Assembly (NCBI GenBank): GCA_031216915.1
Contig: CM062292.1
Span: 202,327,262-202,391,261, forward strand
Source: Pictodentalium vernedei
Lineage: Eukaryota; Mollusca; Scaphopoda; Dentaliida; Dentaliidae
Direction: 5' to 3'
DNA length: 64,000 nucleotides
Position 1 is the stretch's first letter. Every line of letters starts with the position of its first letter. Shown in pieces: positions 53,379-63,395 of this stretch. A program made the position numbers and the translations under genes. The notes beneath the pieces were generated by a model. The model ran no database searches. It worked only from the letters and a program-made list of their open reading frames with translations, and was not told the origin of the DNA.

Positions 53379-54544
53379 ATGGATAAATCTACTCAGGTGT
53401 CTGTTGTGGGACATACTGCGGAAGCTTCCTCCACGAGAGGATCTTCTTTCGCAGGGGAAATCGTGCACACTGCATCACAACCCGCAAGGTCTCAACCTTC
53501 ACGTATTTCCATTGTGCGATCCTTCTTGCACGGCAAGCGATTTACAGTACGAGCAGTTGACGCAATTTCTAACTGTAGGAGGACCTCTTCGCTAAATTAT
53601 GCTGCTAAGTGGAAGGTTTTCTCACGGTGGTGTAGGGATCATTCTGTTGATATTTATGATCCCTCCATTCCAGACATTGCTAATTTTCTAGTCTACCTGT
53701 TTGATGAGATCAAACTGCAGCCTGTTACCATTAAGGGTTATAGGTCTATGCTATCTGATACCTATGCACATCATGATAGTTTACAGATTGGATCTAATGT
53801 CTCTTTATCTAAGGTAGTGAAAAACTTTTCGATAAATAGACCTAGAACCCTTAGATTAATTCCTAAGTGGAATTTAGCTTGGGTTCTTCTTAAGCTAAAA
53901 GAAGTGCCATTTGAGCCTCTTGACACGATGGTCTTCAAATTCTTTTCTTATAAGACAGCTTTTCTCTTAGCCTTCTCTTCGGCTAGAAGAGTTAGTGAGC
54001 TTCATACTCCATCTGTTGATGATTCTCACTATCATAGTATAGGTAATACTTGACTCCTAAGGTTGGATTTTTGGCTAAGAATCAGGCTCCTAATAAGTAT
54101 CTTGAACCTATTGTTATAAAGGCTCTTCCGTCTTCAGACGGGCGTAGGCCTTTACTCTGTCCTGTTAGAGCTATATGTATTTACAAACGTAGATCTGAGT
54201 TTATCAGAAAGGGACGTAAACGTTTCTTTCTGTCTCTGCTGCCTAATAGAGGGGACATTACGGTCCATTCTATTGCAAGGTGGATTCAATTAACTATCCG
54301 TACTGCTTATAAAAAATTATCTTCAACTCAGCAGTCTGTGCTTAAGATTTCAGCGCATGAAGTAAGAGCTCTATCTACATCTTGGGCTTATGCTAATAGT
54401 GTTGCTATTACAGATTTGATGAAGGCTGCATATTGGTCTCAGCCTTTCACTTTCACAAATTTTTATCTTAGAAATATTGAGTCCATTTCTGGAGACCTGC
54501 ATTGTTTAGGTCCGTTATCTGTTGCTCAGAATGTCGTCCACTGA
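53379..54544 (+). pseudogene. DIRS B tyrosine recombinase, uncut by RC1 but frameshifted
   Basis: The frame begins MDKSTQVSVVG and runs through WKVFSRWCRDHSVD, QPVTIKGYRSML and across the junction NVSLSKVVKN that RC1 cuts in copy A. SSARRVSEL holds the first catalytic Arg. A loss of about 7 bases near 54050 causes a TGA (54051-54053) and a shift to the frame beginning at 54050, which continues with HEVRALSTSWA (His, Arg), AAYWSQ (Trp) and FTNFYLRN (Tyr). All catalytic residues are therefore encoded, but in two frames. The end LGPLSVAQNVVH is identical to copy A. Confidence 0.9.
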
Positions 54545-55810
54545 ACAATTCCAACTATAGTTATGCAGGCTTTCTGTTCTGGTAGAGACTCTGTTCTGCT
54601 GCCCTCTTCGCTTTGGGGTATTTGACCCAGGGCAAGGGGAAGGGGGGTGGTGTTCCCTTAGGTCACCTGCTTTATAGTGAAAAGCAAGGAAATACCTCCT
54701 CTGGTGTCAGTAATCCCGAGTCGGTGCCGGGATGGTTTTAAAGTGTAAAGCTAATGTTTATCTCATTCATGTAATATTTTTAAAGTGTAGCTCGGTGTGA
54801 AGCATTTGTATATGTCACGTGTCATACGAGCGTTAATATACAATCCTCGGACACTTTTAATGAGTATAAAGAGTCTCATTCTCAGGACTATATTTATTGG
54901 CTTTCCTTTTAAAACATTAGTATAACGGGTTATACTGGATGTTAATAGAGATCATTGTTGTTATTGTGCTCAATTACAGAATGGTATTGTGTCTTTCTTT
55001 TTTGATACAAATAAGAAAGATACATGTAAAGCCTGTTTCTCCTTTTCTCCTTGAGGGGATAATTCTGTTTACATGTATTTGAGCCTGTTGGATTTTCCTT
55101 TATGTCCTTGGCCTGTCAGCCTTTTTTCTATTCAGCTAAGTCTGGGTCATTGGTACAGTATAAAAATGTTAAAAAATTTATAGTAATTTATATATTTTTT
55201 TTTACTTACCAATGACCCAGACGGGGATGGCCCTCCCATGAGTTGGGAACTCATACCTCCCCGCTGATTACATAATGCTTACCAGGCACTGGTTGTAAGA
55301 ATGACTTTTGGTGCCAATTTTGAGACCTCCTTGACACTGCGCATGCGCAGTGGATACAAAGTATGGAGGACCACATAGGACATTTAAATTTCGGATGTTG
55401 ATGCAAATTTTGGGGATTGGGGGGCAAAATTTGTGTTTGACCCTAGAATGTAAGGAGTTAGCGCCAGCTAAGTCTGGGTCATTGGTAAGTATAAAAAATA
55501 TATAAATTACTATAAATTTTTTAACTTTCCAACCTGAGAGGCCAGTTTGAAACAAAATAGATATGAGGGCTTATTGGGTCATAAGTACCTAATTTATGCC
55601 AAAAACATTTTTCCTGTCACCCCATTGGAACTGCAGGAGCTAAACATAGAAAAAATTTAAAATGCCTGTATCTCCAAAACTACACGGCACTGAGAATTTT
55701 TATTTTGTGTGAAGCTTCCTTAGGAACAGCAGAAAGGAATGGTCCCAAAAAAAATTGCCATCGTTTTTTTTCATTGGGTACTTTTCAAGGACTTTGCTGA
55801 GTCAGCATTT

Positions 55811-55931
55811 TTAGCTCACCTGACTGAAAGTCAAGGTGAGCTTTTCTTATCGCTCTTTGTCTGTCGTCCACCCATCGTGGGAGCCCAAATTTGAACTTAG
55901 TGCATTTCAGGACTTTGCTGAGTCAGCATTT
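55811..55931 (+). repeat. 121-bp duplication containing an RC1 5' end
   Basis: GACTTTGCTGAGTCAGCATTTTTAGCTCACCTGAC-type sequence (in pieces: CTTTGCTGAGTCAGCATT, TTTAGCTCACCTGAC) occurs before 55811 and again before 55932. The first copy has only about 60 bases of RC1 start, then GGGAGCCCAAATTTGAACTTAGTGC, then the repeated target. The second leads into a full RC1. Confidence 0.8.
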
Positions 55932-58173
55932 TTAGCTCACCTGACCGAAAGTCAAGGTGAGCTTTTCTTATCGCTCTTTGTCGTCCACGCATCGTTCGTC
56001 CGTCCGTCCGTCCTGTGTGAAGGTGGTGTTTGAGCCTCTTTCTCCTAAACCACTGGCCACATTTTAATTAAATTTCATGTAAGTAGTAGTAGGGGCATTT
56101 TAATTTTTATGCAAATTAGGTTTCTGCTCATATTGAGCAGAGGGGTGTGGAAAAAATGGTCAAATTTTTTGAAAATCTTCTTCTGATGAACCACCACTAG
56201 CAGAGACTTGATATGTGGTATACAGAGTCCTTTTGAGGTTTAGAATCAAGTTTGTTCAAGAGAAGTTTGTCGGGCATTATTTGCCTTCGTTATAGGAGGG
56301 GCAAATATTTTGGCCACGCCTAAAATTTCTATTTTCAGAACCGTGAGGTCGATTTGAACCAAATTTAATATGAGATGATAATGGGTCATAAGTAGTTGAT
56401 TGATGCAAAAAAACTTTTTCTCGTTGCCCTGTGGGAACCTCGGGAGCTAAAAATAGGAAAAACCTTAAAACTGCCATATCTCCAAAACTACACGGCACAG
56501 AGAATTCTTATTTTGTATAAAGCTTACTTTTATCCAGTAGAATAGAATGGTTAAAAAAAATCCCTGTCGGTTTGATCACAAGATACTTTTTTCAGGACTT
56601 TGAAAAAGTGCTGAGTCAGCACTTTTTAACTCTTTTTTGTAGGCAATGGGAAAAACATTAAAAAATCTTCTTCTCCAGATCCAGCAGGCAGAATCTTTTG
56701 ATATTTGGAATGCAACATTGTAGGGTGGATCTGATTCAAGTTTGTTCAAATCGGCAACCTGGGTTTATATTTGGGCTCAGTATAGGAGCCCGATTTCGAA
56801 CTTAGTGCATTTCAGGCAAATTTCTTAAAAAATCTTCTTCTCCAGATCCAGCAGGCAGAGTCTTTTGAAATTTGGTATGCAGCATTGTGGGGTGGATCTG
56901 ATTCAAGTTTGTTCAAATCGGACCCCTGGGTTTATATTCGGGCTCAGTATAGGAGCCCAAATTTGAACTTAGTGCATTTCAGGCAAATTTCTATGAAAAT
57001 CCAGAAGGCAGAATCTTTTGATATTGGGTATGCACCATGCTTAGGGACGGTGAGAATCAAATTTGTTCAAGCCAAGTGCCTGGGTTCATATTTGGGCTCA
57101 CTGTGGTAGCCCGAATTATAACTTAGTTCAAATTGAGGAATTTTCTTTAAAAATCTTCTTCAGATCCAGCAGTCGGAATGTTTTGATATTTGGTATGCAG
57201 CATCCTTAGGGGGTGAGATTCAAGTTTGTTCAAGCCATGTCCCTAGGTCCATATTTGGGCTCACTGTGGGAGCTCGAATGATAACTTAGTTCAAAATGAG
57301 GAATTTTCTTTAAAAATCTTCTTCTTCAGGTCCAGCAGTCGGAATGTTTTGATATTTGGTATGCAGCATCCTTAGGAGGGTGAGATTCAAGTTCGTTCAA
57401 GCCATGTCCCTAGGTCCATATTTGGACTCCCTGTGAGAGCTCGAATTGTAACTTAGTTCAAAATGAGGAATTTTCTTTAAAAATCTTCAGATCCAGCAGT
57501 CGGAACGTTTTGATATTTGGTGTGCAGCATCCTTAGGGAGGTGAGATTCAAGTTTGTTAAAGCCAAGTCCCTGGGTTCATATATGGGCTCCCTGTGTTCA
57601 ATGTGAGGAATATTCTTTAAAAATCCCTTTTTTTTTTAGATCCACAGGTCAGAATTTTTGGATATTTGGTATAAGCCTTTTTTCTTGGGGGCGCGGTGGC
57701 TCAGTTGGTAGAGGTGCAGTCTGCAAGCCGAGAGGTCCTCGGTTCGAATCCCACCTGCGGCAACCGCGTTGTGTCCTTGGGCAAGACACTTCACCCCGAT
57801 TGCCCCCTTGGGGGCACAATGACGCTGTGTACTGAGGCGTACTGCACGTCGAAGGTGCGCATGTCTTCAACCATTCTAACCCTGCCTGTGCTGCGGTGCA
57901 GAGTTCAGAGTTACGATGTTGGAGAGCTGACAGCTGCTCGTCGTTGCTCGGTGGTTCTCTCCGGGTACTGCGGCTTCCTCCACCCGTAAAACTGTCACGG
58001 TCACAAATAGCCATTGTGCATAAGTATGTGACCTTAAACACCAATAAAATAAATAAATAAATAAATAAGCCTTTCTTAGAAGGAGCAGATGCAACTTGTT
58101 GAAATCAATTCTCTGGGTTGATATTTAGGCTACCATGTCAGGTGAGCGCCCTCAGGTCCCCTGGGGCCTCTTG
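55932..58173 (+). mobile_element. RC1 element nested in the spread-out RC1
   Basis: It starts TTAGCTCACCTGACCGAAAGTCAAGGTGAGC and ends CAGGTGAGCGCC, hairpin AGGTCCCCTGGGGCCT, CTTG at 58173. The interior is close to the copy at 16418-18295 (units with CCAGATCCAGCAGGCAGAATC; starts near 56670, 56835, 57000, 57160, 57320, 57485). A SINE sits inside at 57687-58064. The joined flanks (CAGCATTT plus TTTAACACTG) match the uninterrupted T-run in other RC1 copies with no target duplication. Confidence 0.85.
57687..58064 (+). mobile_element. tRNA-Cys-derived SINE, second + strand copy
   Basis: The head is GGGGCGCGGTGGCTCAG, A box TGGCTCAGTTGGTAGAGG, CTGCAAGCCGAGAGGTCC, B box GGTTCGAATCCC, then TTGTGTCCTTGGGCAAGAC and CCTCCACCCGTAAAACTGTC, with an AATAAAATAAATAAATAAAT tail. 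ATAAGCCTTT stands on both sides (about 57671-57680 and 58065-58074), with extra T bases on the left. The empty RC1 site is visible at 18186-18200. Not a working tRNA gene: the acceptor stem does not pair. Confidence 0.88.
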
Positions 58174-58700
58174 TTTAACACTGTGATTAATGGGAAAAAC
58201 ATTAAAGAATCTTCTTCTCCCACACTACTGCTCTAAAGGCTTTTATATTTCACATATGACATCTTTGGAAGATTCATTCACATGTTTGTTGAAATCAAAT
58301 CTCTAGGTCCATATTTGGGCTCTCTATGTGAGCCCAAATGTTCAGATTAGTGCAATGATGAATATTCTTTAAAAATCTTCTTCCAATCCACCAATTAGAA
58401 GCTTTTGATATTTGGTATGCAGTATCCATAAGGGGGCGAGATTCAAGTTTGTTCAATTTGAGTCCCTGGCTTAATATTGGGGCTTTCTATGGGTAGGGTG
58501 AGGGGGTGGCAGTGGGTGCATGTTAGGTTCAGGTTTGTTCAAATCCATTCCTTAGTGTTTTTCCATAAAATTTGCCTTTCATGACTTCATTCCTTTGTAG
58601 TGTTGATGAACCATGTCTTACTGAATGTGACCTCAAATACTTCTTTGAACCACTTTGGCAGGTGAGCGATTAAGGCCACTTGGGGCCTCTTGTTTCCATT

Positions 58701-60072
58701 TTAGCTCACTTGGCCTAAAAGGCCATGTGAGCTTTTCACTTCACTTGGCATCTGTTGCCGTTGGGTGTCCGTAAACTTTTCACATTTTCATCTTCTCTGT
58801 AACCGCTGAGCCAGTGTGAACCAAACTTGGCAGGAATGGTCTATGGGAGGTCCTCATTTTGTTCCCGTCAGATGAAAAACATGGCTTCCAGAGGCATTCT
58901 TTGATTCTGGTTGGTGGATTTTCAAAAATTTCTCCTCTGAAACCACCAGGCCAAATATTTTGAAACTTCACATAAATGATGACTGGGACCCCCTCTACCA
59001 GCGATCCTCATTTAATGTTGATCGGGTTACAAACATGGTTATATATTACTATAGAAACCCTATGAGAAATCACATTTTTATCTTCTGTGGAACAACTAAG
59101 CTGATATGAACCAATCCTGGCAGGGATAGTCTATGGGGGGGTCCTCTACAAACTATCCTCATTTTGTTCCCATGGGTTTGAAAACTTGGCCGCCAACGCC
59201 ATTCCTTGATGCTGATTGGTGGATTTTGAAAAATCTTCTCTGAAACCACAGGGCCAAATGTTTTGAAACTTTGCATGGTTTATGACTGAGACCCCCTCTA
59301 CCAACAATCGTAATTTAATGTTGATCGGGTTGCAAACATGGCTTCAATTGCGGCTTATAGTTACTAGAGAAACCCTATGGGAAATCACATTTTCATCTTC
59401 TCTGGAACTACTGAGCTGATGTGAACCAAACCTGGCAGGGATAGCCTATGGCAGGTCCTCTACAAATGCTCCTCATATTGTTACCGTGCATCGAAAAACA
59501 TGGCTTCCAGAAGCATTTTTTGATTCTGATTGTTGGATTTTGAAAAATCTTCTCCTCTGAAACCACAGGGCCAAATGTTTTGGAACTTTGCATGGTTGAT
59601 GACTGGGACACCCTCTACAAACGTTACTCATTTAATGTTGATCTTTCTGCAAAGATGGCCACAATTGCGGTTTATATTTACTATAGAAACCCTATGGGAA
59701 ATCACATTTTCGTCTTCTCTTGAACTACTGAACCGGCGTGAACCAAACTTCGCAGGAATGGTCTATAGGAGGCCCTCTACAACGATCCTCATTTTGTTCC
59801 CGTTGATTGGAAAATATGGCCACCACAGACATTCTGTGATTCTGATTGATGGATTTTGCTAAAATCTCCCCCCTGAAACTACAAAGTCAGATGTTTTGAA
59901 ACTTCACATGATTGAGGACTGGGACACCTACCAATGATCCTCATGTAATGTTGATGTAATGTTGCAAACATGGCCACAATTGCAGCTCATAGTTACCATT
60001 GAAAGCCGATGGGAAATCACATTTTTATATTTAGTTCCAGGTGAACGATTACAGGCTCTTTAGAGCCTCTAG
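58701..60072 (+). mobile_element. RC3 element, complete
   Basis: The 5' end is TTAGCTCACTTGGCC-TAAAA-GGCCATGTGAGCT (hairpin). The array units of about 300 bp repeat CTACTGAGC..GTGAACCAAAC, TGGCAGG, GTCCTCTACAAA..ATCCTCAT, ACATGGC and CCTATGGGAAATCACATTTTC (starts near 58795, 59087, 59397, 59711). The 3' end has CCAGGTGAACG, hairpin AGGCTCTTTAGAGCCT and CTAG at 60072. No coding region. Confidence 0.8.
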
Positions 60073-60089
60073 TTTCAGATTGTTGTTGT

Positions 60090-60365
60090 GATAACTTCAA
60101 CAAATATTAATGGATTTAGTTGATATTTGGTATGCGAGACCTTCTTAACAGTGTCTTGAATGGGTTCGAACAGTGGTATGGTTCACCCATACTGAGAGGA
60201 GTTATAGCCCTCAATTGGTTAATTTTTGCCTGTTTTCAGCTCATTAACATGATAACTTGAACAAATATCAATGGATTTGATCAATATTTGGTGTGTGAGA
60301 CTTTCTTAACAATGTCTTGAATGGGTTCGAAAACTGGTATGGCTTGGCCCTACTGAGCAGAGTTA
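60090..60365. repeat. TR6 array, two units
   Basis: The units carry GTGATAACTTCAACAAATATTAATGGATT and GATAACTTGAACAAATATCAATGG (here abbreviated by their shared words AACAAATAT, AATGGATTT) with GGGTTCGAA.. and CCTACTGAGCAGAGTTAT. They lie between RC3 and RC1 material, as in the other two TR6 loci. Confidence 0.65.
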
Positions 60366-60492
60366 TCAAGTCCTCACGTTGTTGATATTTGGGTTCCCTG
60401 TTGGAGCACAAATTTTAACTTAGTGCAATATGGGGAATAGTCTTTAACATCTTTTCCAGAACCACCAATCAGAATCTTTTGTTATTTTGTGA
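60366..60492. mobile_element. RC1 interior fragment
   Basis: GATATTTGGGTTCCCTGTTGG, AACTTAGTGCAATATGGGGA and CCACCAATCAGAATCTTTTG are RC1 unit phrases. It has no ends of its own. Confidence 0.6.
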
Positions 60493-61140
60493 TTAGCTCA
60501 CCTGACTGAAAGTTAGGGTGAGCTGTTGTGATCACTTTCTTCTGTCCATCGTCCCTGAACATGGTACTCGCAACTAATACTCCAAAACCACGGAACTGAT
60601 TTCAGTGAAATTTGAGGTTATTGTTTGTTCTGAAATAGCATTTTGATTTTGTTCAAATCACCTAACCCCACCCCATAAGGAATGGGTGGGGTAAAATACT
60701 CCCAAATTTGAAAAAAAAATTACTTCTCATGTCCCAATTGGTACAGTGACTTGATATTTGGTACTAAGCTTCCTTTTGAGGTATCGAATAAAGTTTGTTC
60801 AAACAAAATTCACATGGCAATATTTGCCTTTGTTATGGGAAGGACAAGATGTTTGGCCCTGCCTCAAATTTCTATTTTCTGAACCAAATAGCCAGTTTGA
60901 ACCAAATGTGTTATGTGGTATTATTTTTTTTGAGTCATAAGTTCTTGATTCATCCAAAAAGAAAAATATTCACACATCTCCGTGGAAACTCCAGGGGCTA
61001 AAAATTTGAAATATTTTCAAACATCCATATTTCCCAAACTGCAAGGAACACAGAACTGTTACTTGGATTGAAGCATCCTCAGGTCTAGTGGAAATGAATG
61101 GTAAAAAAATTGTCATTGGTTGTGTCAATCTGAATTAGGG
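60493..61140 (+). mobile_element. RC1 element, 5' part only
   Basis: TTAGCTCACCTGACTGAAAGTTAGGGTGAGCT starts it (hairpin as in other RC1 copies, read AGCTCACC..GGTGAGCT). TGATATTTGGTACTAAGCTTCC and AACCAAATAGCCAGTTTGAACC follow. RC1 similarity fades by about 61140 and no 3' end is found. Confidence 0.7.
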
Positions 61141-61524
61141 TCTCAAAACTAAACAGAAAGAGGTACCTGAGGATAAATTGGCCCACTGTATGGGATAGCA
61201 TCATCAAATTCACCCTCTGGGGACCTCATTCTACACGTCAGTCTGCTTATTTTCAGGCCTGATTATCTCACAATTTATTCCCCTGACTGTAAAAAAGTGA
61301 TAATATTGTTGAAGATATATAGTGCCGTTTCTTACAGCAATAATGTGGAATCACCACAAGAAAGTTTTTCTCTTGTGTCCATACTGAAAACACAATTTCA
61401 AAAGATGAGCAAGTTTCATCAGCACAAAAGCGAAAGTCATTTTCTTTCAGTTATCCTGCAACTTATTTCCACTGCTACTTTTGTCTTCATCTTGTTCACT
61501 CAATTTAAAATTTTCTGCCTTTTG
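61141..61524. other. Unrecognised 384-bp stretch between RC1 and RC3
   Basis: It has no repeat phrase found elsewhere in the window. A + strand frame at 61297-61542 ends in RC3 sequence and has no known domain. It may be unique intron sequence or material picked up by the truncated RC1. Confidence 0.4.
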
Positions 61525-61586
61525 TTAGCTCACCTGGCCTAAAAGGCCATGTGAGCTTTTCCCATCACTTGGTGCCCGTCGTCGTC

Positions 61587-61617
<31 letters not shown>

Positions 61618-62459
61618 TGTAACTGCTGAGCCAGTGTGAACCAAACTTGGCAGGAATGGTCTTTGGGAGGTCCTCTACAAACGATCCTCATTTTGTTCCC
61701 GTCAGATGAAAAACATGCCTTCCAGAGGCATTCTTTGATTCTGGTTCGTGAATTTTCAACAATCTTCTCCTCTGAAACTGCGAGGCCAAATGTTTTGAAA
61801 CTTCACATAAATGATGACTGCGACCCCCTCTACCAACTATCCTCATTTAATATTGATTGGGTCACAAACATGGCCGCAATTGTGGCTTATAGTTACTGTA
61901 GGAACCCTATGGGAAATCACATTTTCCTCTTCTCTGGAAAAATCGAGGCAACGTGAAAACAAACCTGGCAGGGATAGTCTGTGGGAGGTCCTCTACAAAC
62001 GATCCTCATTTTGTTCCTGTGGGATGAAAAACATGGCCGTCAGAGGCATTCTTGGATTCTGATTGGTAGATTTTCAAAAATCTTTTCCTCTGAAACTGCC
62101 AGGCCAAATGTTTTAATACTTCTCATAAGTGATGACTGGGACCCCCTCTACCACCAATCCTCATTTAATGTTGATCAGTTTGTAAACATGGCCACAATTG
62201 CGTCTTATAGTTACTATAGAAACCCTATGGGAAATCACATTTTCATCTTCCTCTCTGGAACTACTGAGCCGACGTGAACCAAACTTCGCAGGAATGGTCT
62301 ATGAGAGGATGGAAATATGTGGCCACCAGAGGATATATTCTAATTCTGCACGAAGATCGGTACTGTCAGCAAAATACTTGTTTTTTGAGAATCTGGTAAG
62401 GGTTGGTTCCAGTTTTCTCCACTGAGAACTGGGAAAAAAACCCAAAAATATTGTGTATA

Positions 62460-62665
62460 CAGTACAAGTCAAAATAAGCTGTAGCATAACTGCAAAAAAC
62501 TAAGTAAACTTCTGCTCCTGCCCTGACAAGATCAGAATCTGACATTTTCTGGAAAGCTATCAGTGAGAGCTTTCCAGAAAAATGATGTCAGCTTCTGGTC
62601 TTATCAGTGTAGGAAGAGAAAGATACATAGTTTATAGGATTATCCTATTTTGACTTGTACGTCTG
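62460..62665. mobile_element. Candidate Tc1/mariner-type MITE
   Basis: TACAGTACAAGTCAAAATA on the left and TATTTTGACTTGTACGTCTGTA on the right are inverse apart from three extra bases, each bounded by TA. The interior has a hairpin TTTTCTGGAAAGCT/AGCTTTCCAGAAAA (62553-62581) within GATCAGAATCTGAC / GTCAGCTTCTGGTC arms. About 206 bp, no coding. Confidence 0.55.
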
Positions 62666-63121
62666 TAAACAATTGCAACTGTATGTTGATTATTAGTGTC
62701 AAGTTACTTATCAGAAAATACTGAGTGATGACAGGTGTTTGGAAAACCAGGAAAGTTTTTTTGTTTATTTTCACTTCCCATCATGTCAGCTTTGATGACA
62801 GTAATTATATATATCTTTTAAGATCTGACAAAATTGGAGTAAAATGTGTTTCCTGTAACCCTTTACCTATCCAAAGCTATTTTGAAAGAGAATACTGTCT
62901 GAGAAAATTGTAATTTTCAAAATATTTAACCTTCTTTTACAGATTTTTTTTTGTTGACACAGAATTCATAAATGTGTGCATTTTCAAGAAAATCTTCTTT
63001 GAAACTACAAGGCCAAATTTTTTGAAAACTTAGTGTGACTGATGATTGTAACCCCCTCTACCAATGATTCTCATTTTAATCTTCATCGGGATGCAAGTAT
63101 GGCTGCAATTGTGGCTTAAAG

Positions 63122-63395
63122 TTATAATAATAAGTTACTCACTGGTCGGAAGTTTTTAAACACCAGTTCCGCACCTTGTTTTTTCAGAAGGGGATTAACA
63201 ATTGCTATTTTCCATGCATCAGACACATATCCTTCTAGCAGAGACATGTTGATCATTTTTGTGATTACAGGAGCCAAAGAGTCTACACATGATTTGACAA
63301 TAGATGTTGGCATTGGGTCAAGTGGACATGAGGCATTTGAGGATTCTTTTATTAATTTGCTTACCTCGTGGATTTCTAATGAATTTTTACTATAG
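63122..63395 (-). pseudogene. CR1/L2-type LINE reverse transcriptase fragment
   Basis: On the minus strand one open frame reads NSLEIHEVSKLIKESS, then CPLDPMPTSIVKSC, LAPVITKMINMSL, WKIAIVNPLLKK and FRPVSNL. This is the well-known start of the reverse transcriptase domain of CR1/L2/Jockey-group LINEs (cPLDP-P, iN.SL..G, WK.A.V.PL.KK, YRPVSNL). It stops at RPVSNL, before the catalytic motifs, and is cut on both sides by RC3 sequence, so it is an isolated ~90-codon piece. Confidence 0.85.

Larger units (their letters stand above)
48646..55525 (+). mobile_element. DIRS-like retrotransposon, copy B
   Basis: The 6880-bp element has both ends intact (ATTTTTATACTG at 48646; TTTTTTAAC at 55525). It lies in RC1: joining CCAAAATTTATAT and TTTCCAACC gives nearly the sequence at 15335-15357 and 36203-36225, with no target duplication. 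Inverted terminal repeats are 48646-48848 and 55297-55525, each with ACTGCGCATGCGCAGT (48793-48808; 55336-55351). The internal complementary region is about 55133-55220. Gag and pol are much more decayed than in copy A; the recombinase gene is not interrupted by another element. Confidence 0.93.
42224..58692 (+). mobile_element. RC1 element spread over 16.5 kb by later insertions
   Basis: The 5' end TTAGCTCACCTGAGCGAAGCTCAAGG is at 42224 and the 3' end CAGGTGAGCGATTAAGGCC..GGGGCCTCTTG ends at 58692. The remaining pieces are 42224-42541, 45309-45884, 46252-46417, 47371-47460, 48446-48645, 55526-55931 and 58174-58692. They run in the same order as the intact RC1 (34833-37053) and total about 2.1-2.3 kb against its 2.2 kb. 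The insertions, left to right, are a hAT relic, a SINE, an RC4 element, a hAT-like element, DIRS copy B and another RC1. It is therefore older than all of them. Confidence 0.85.
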
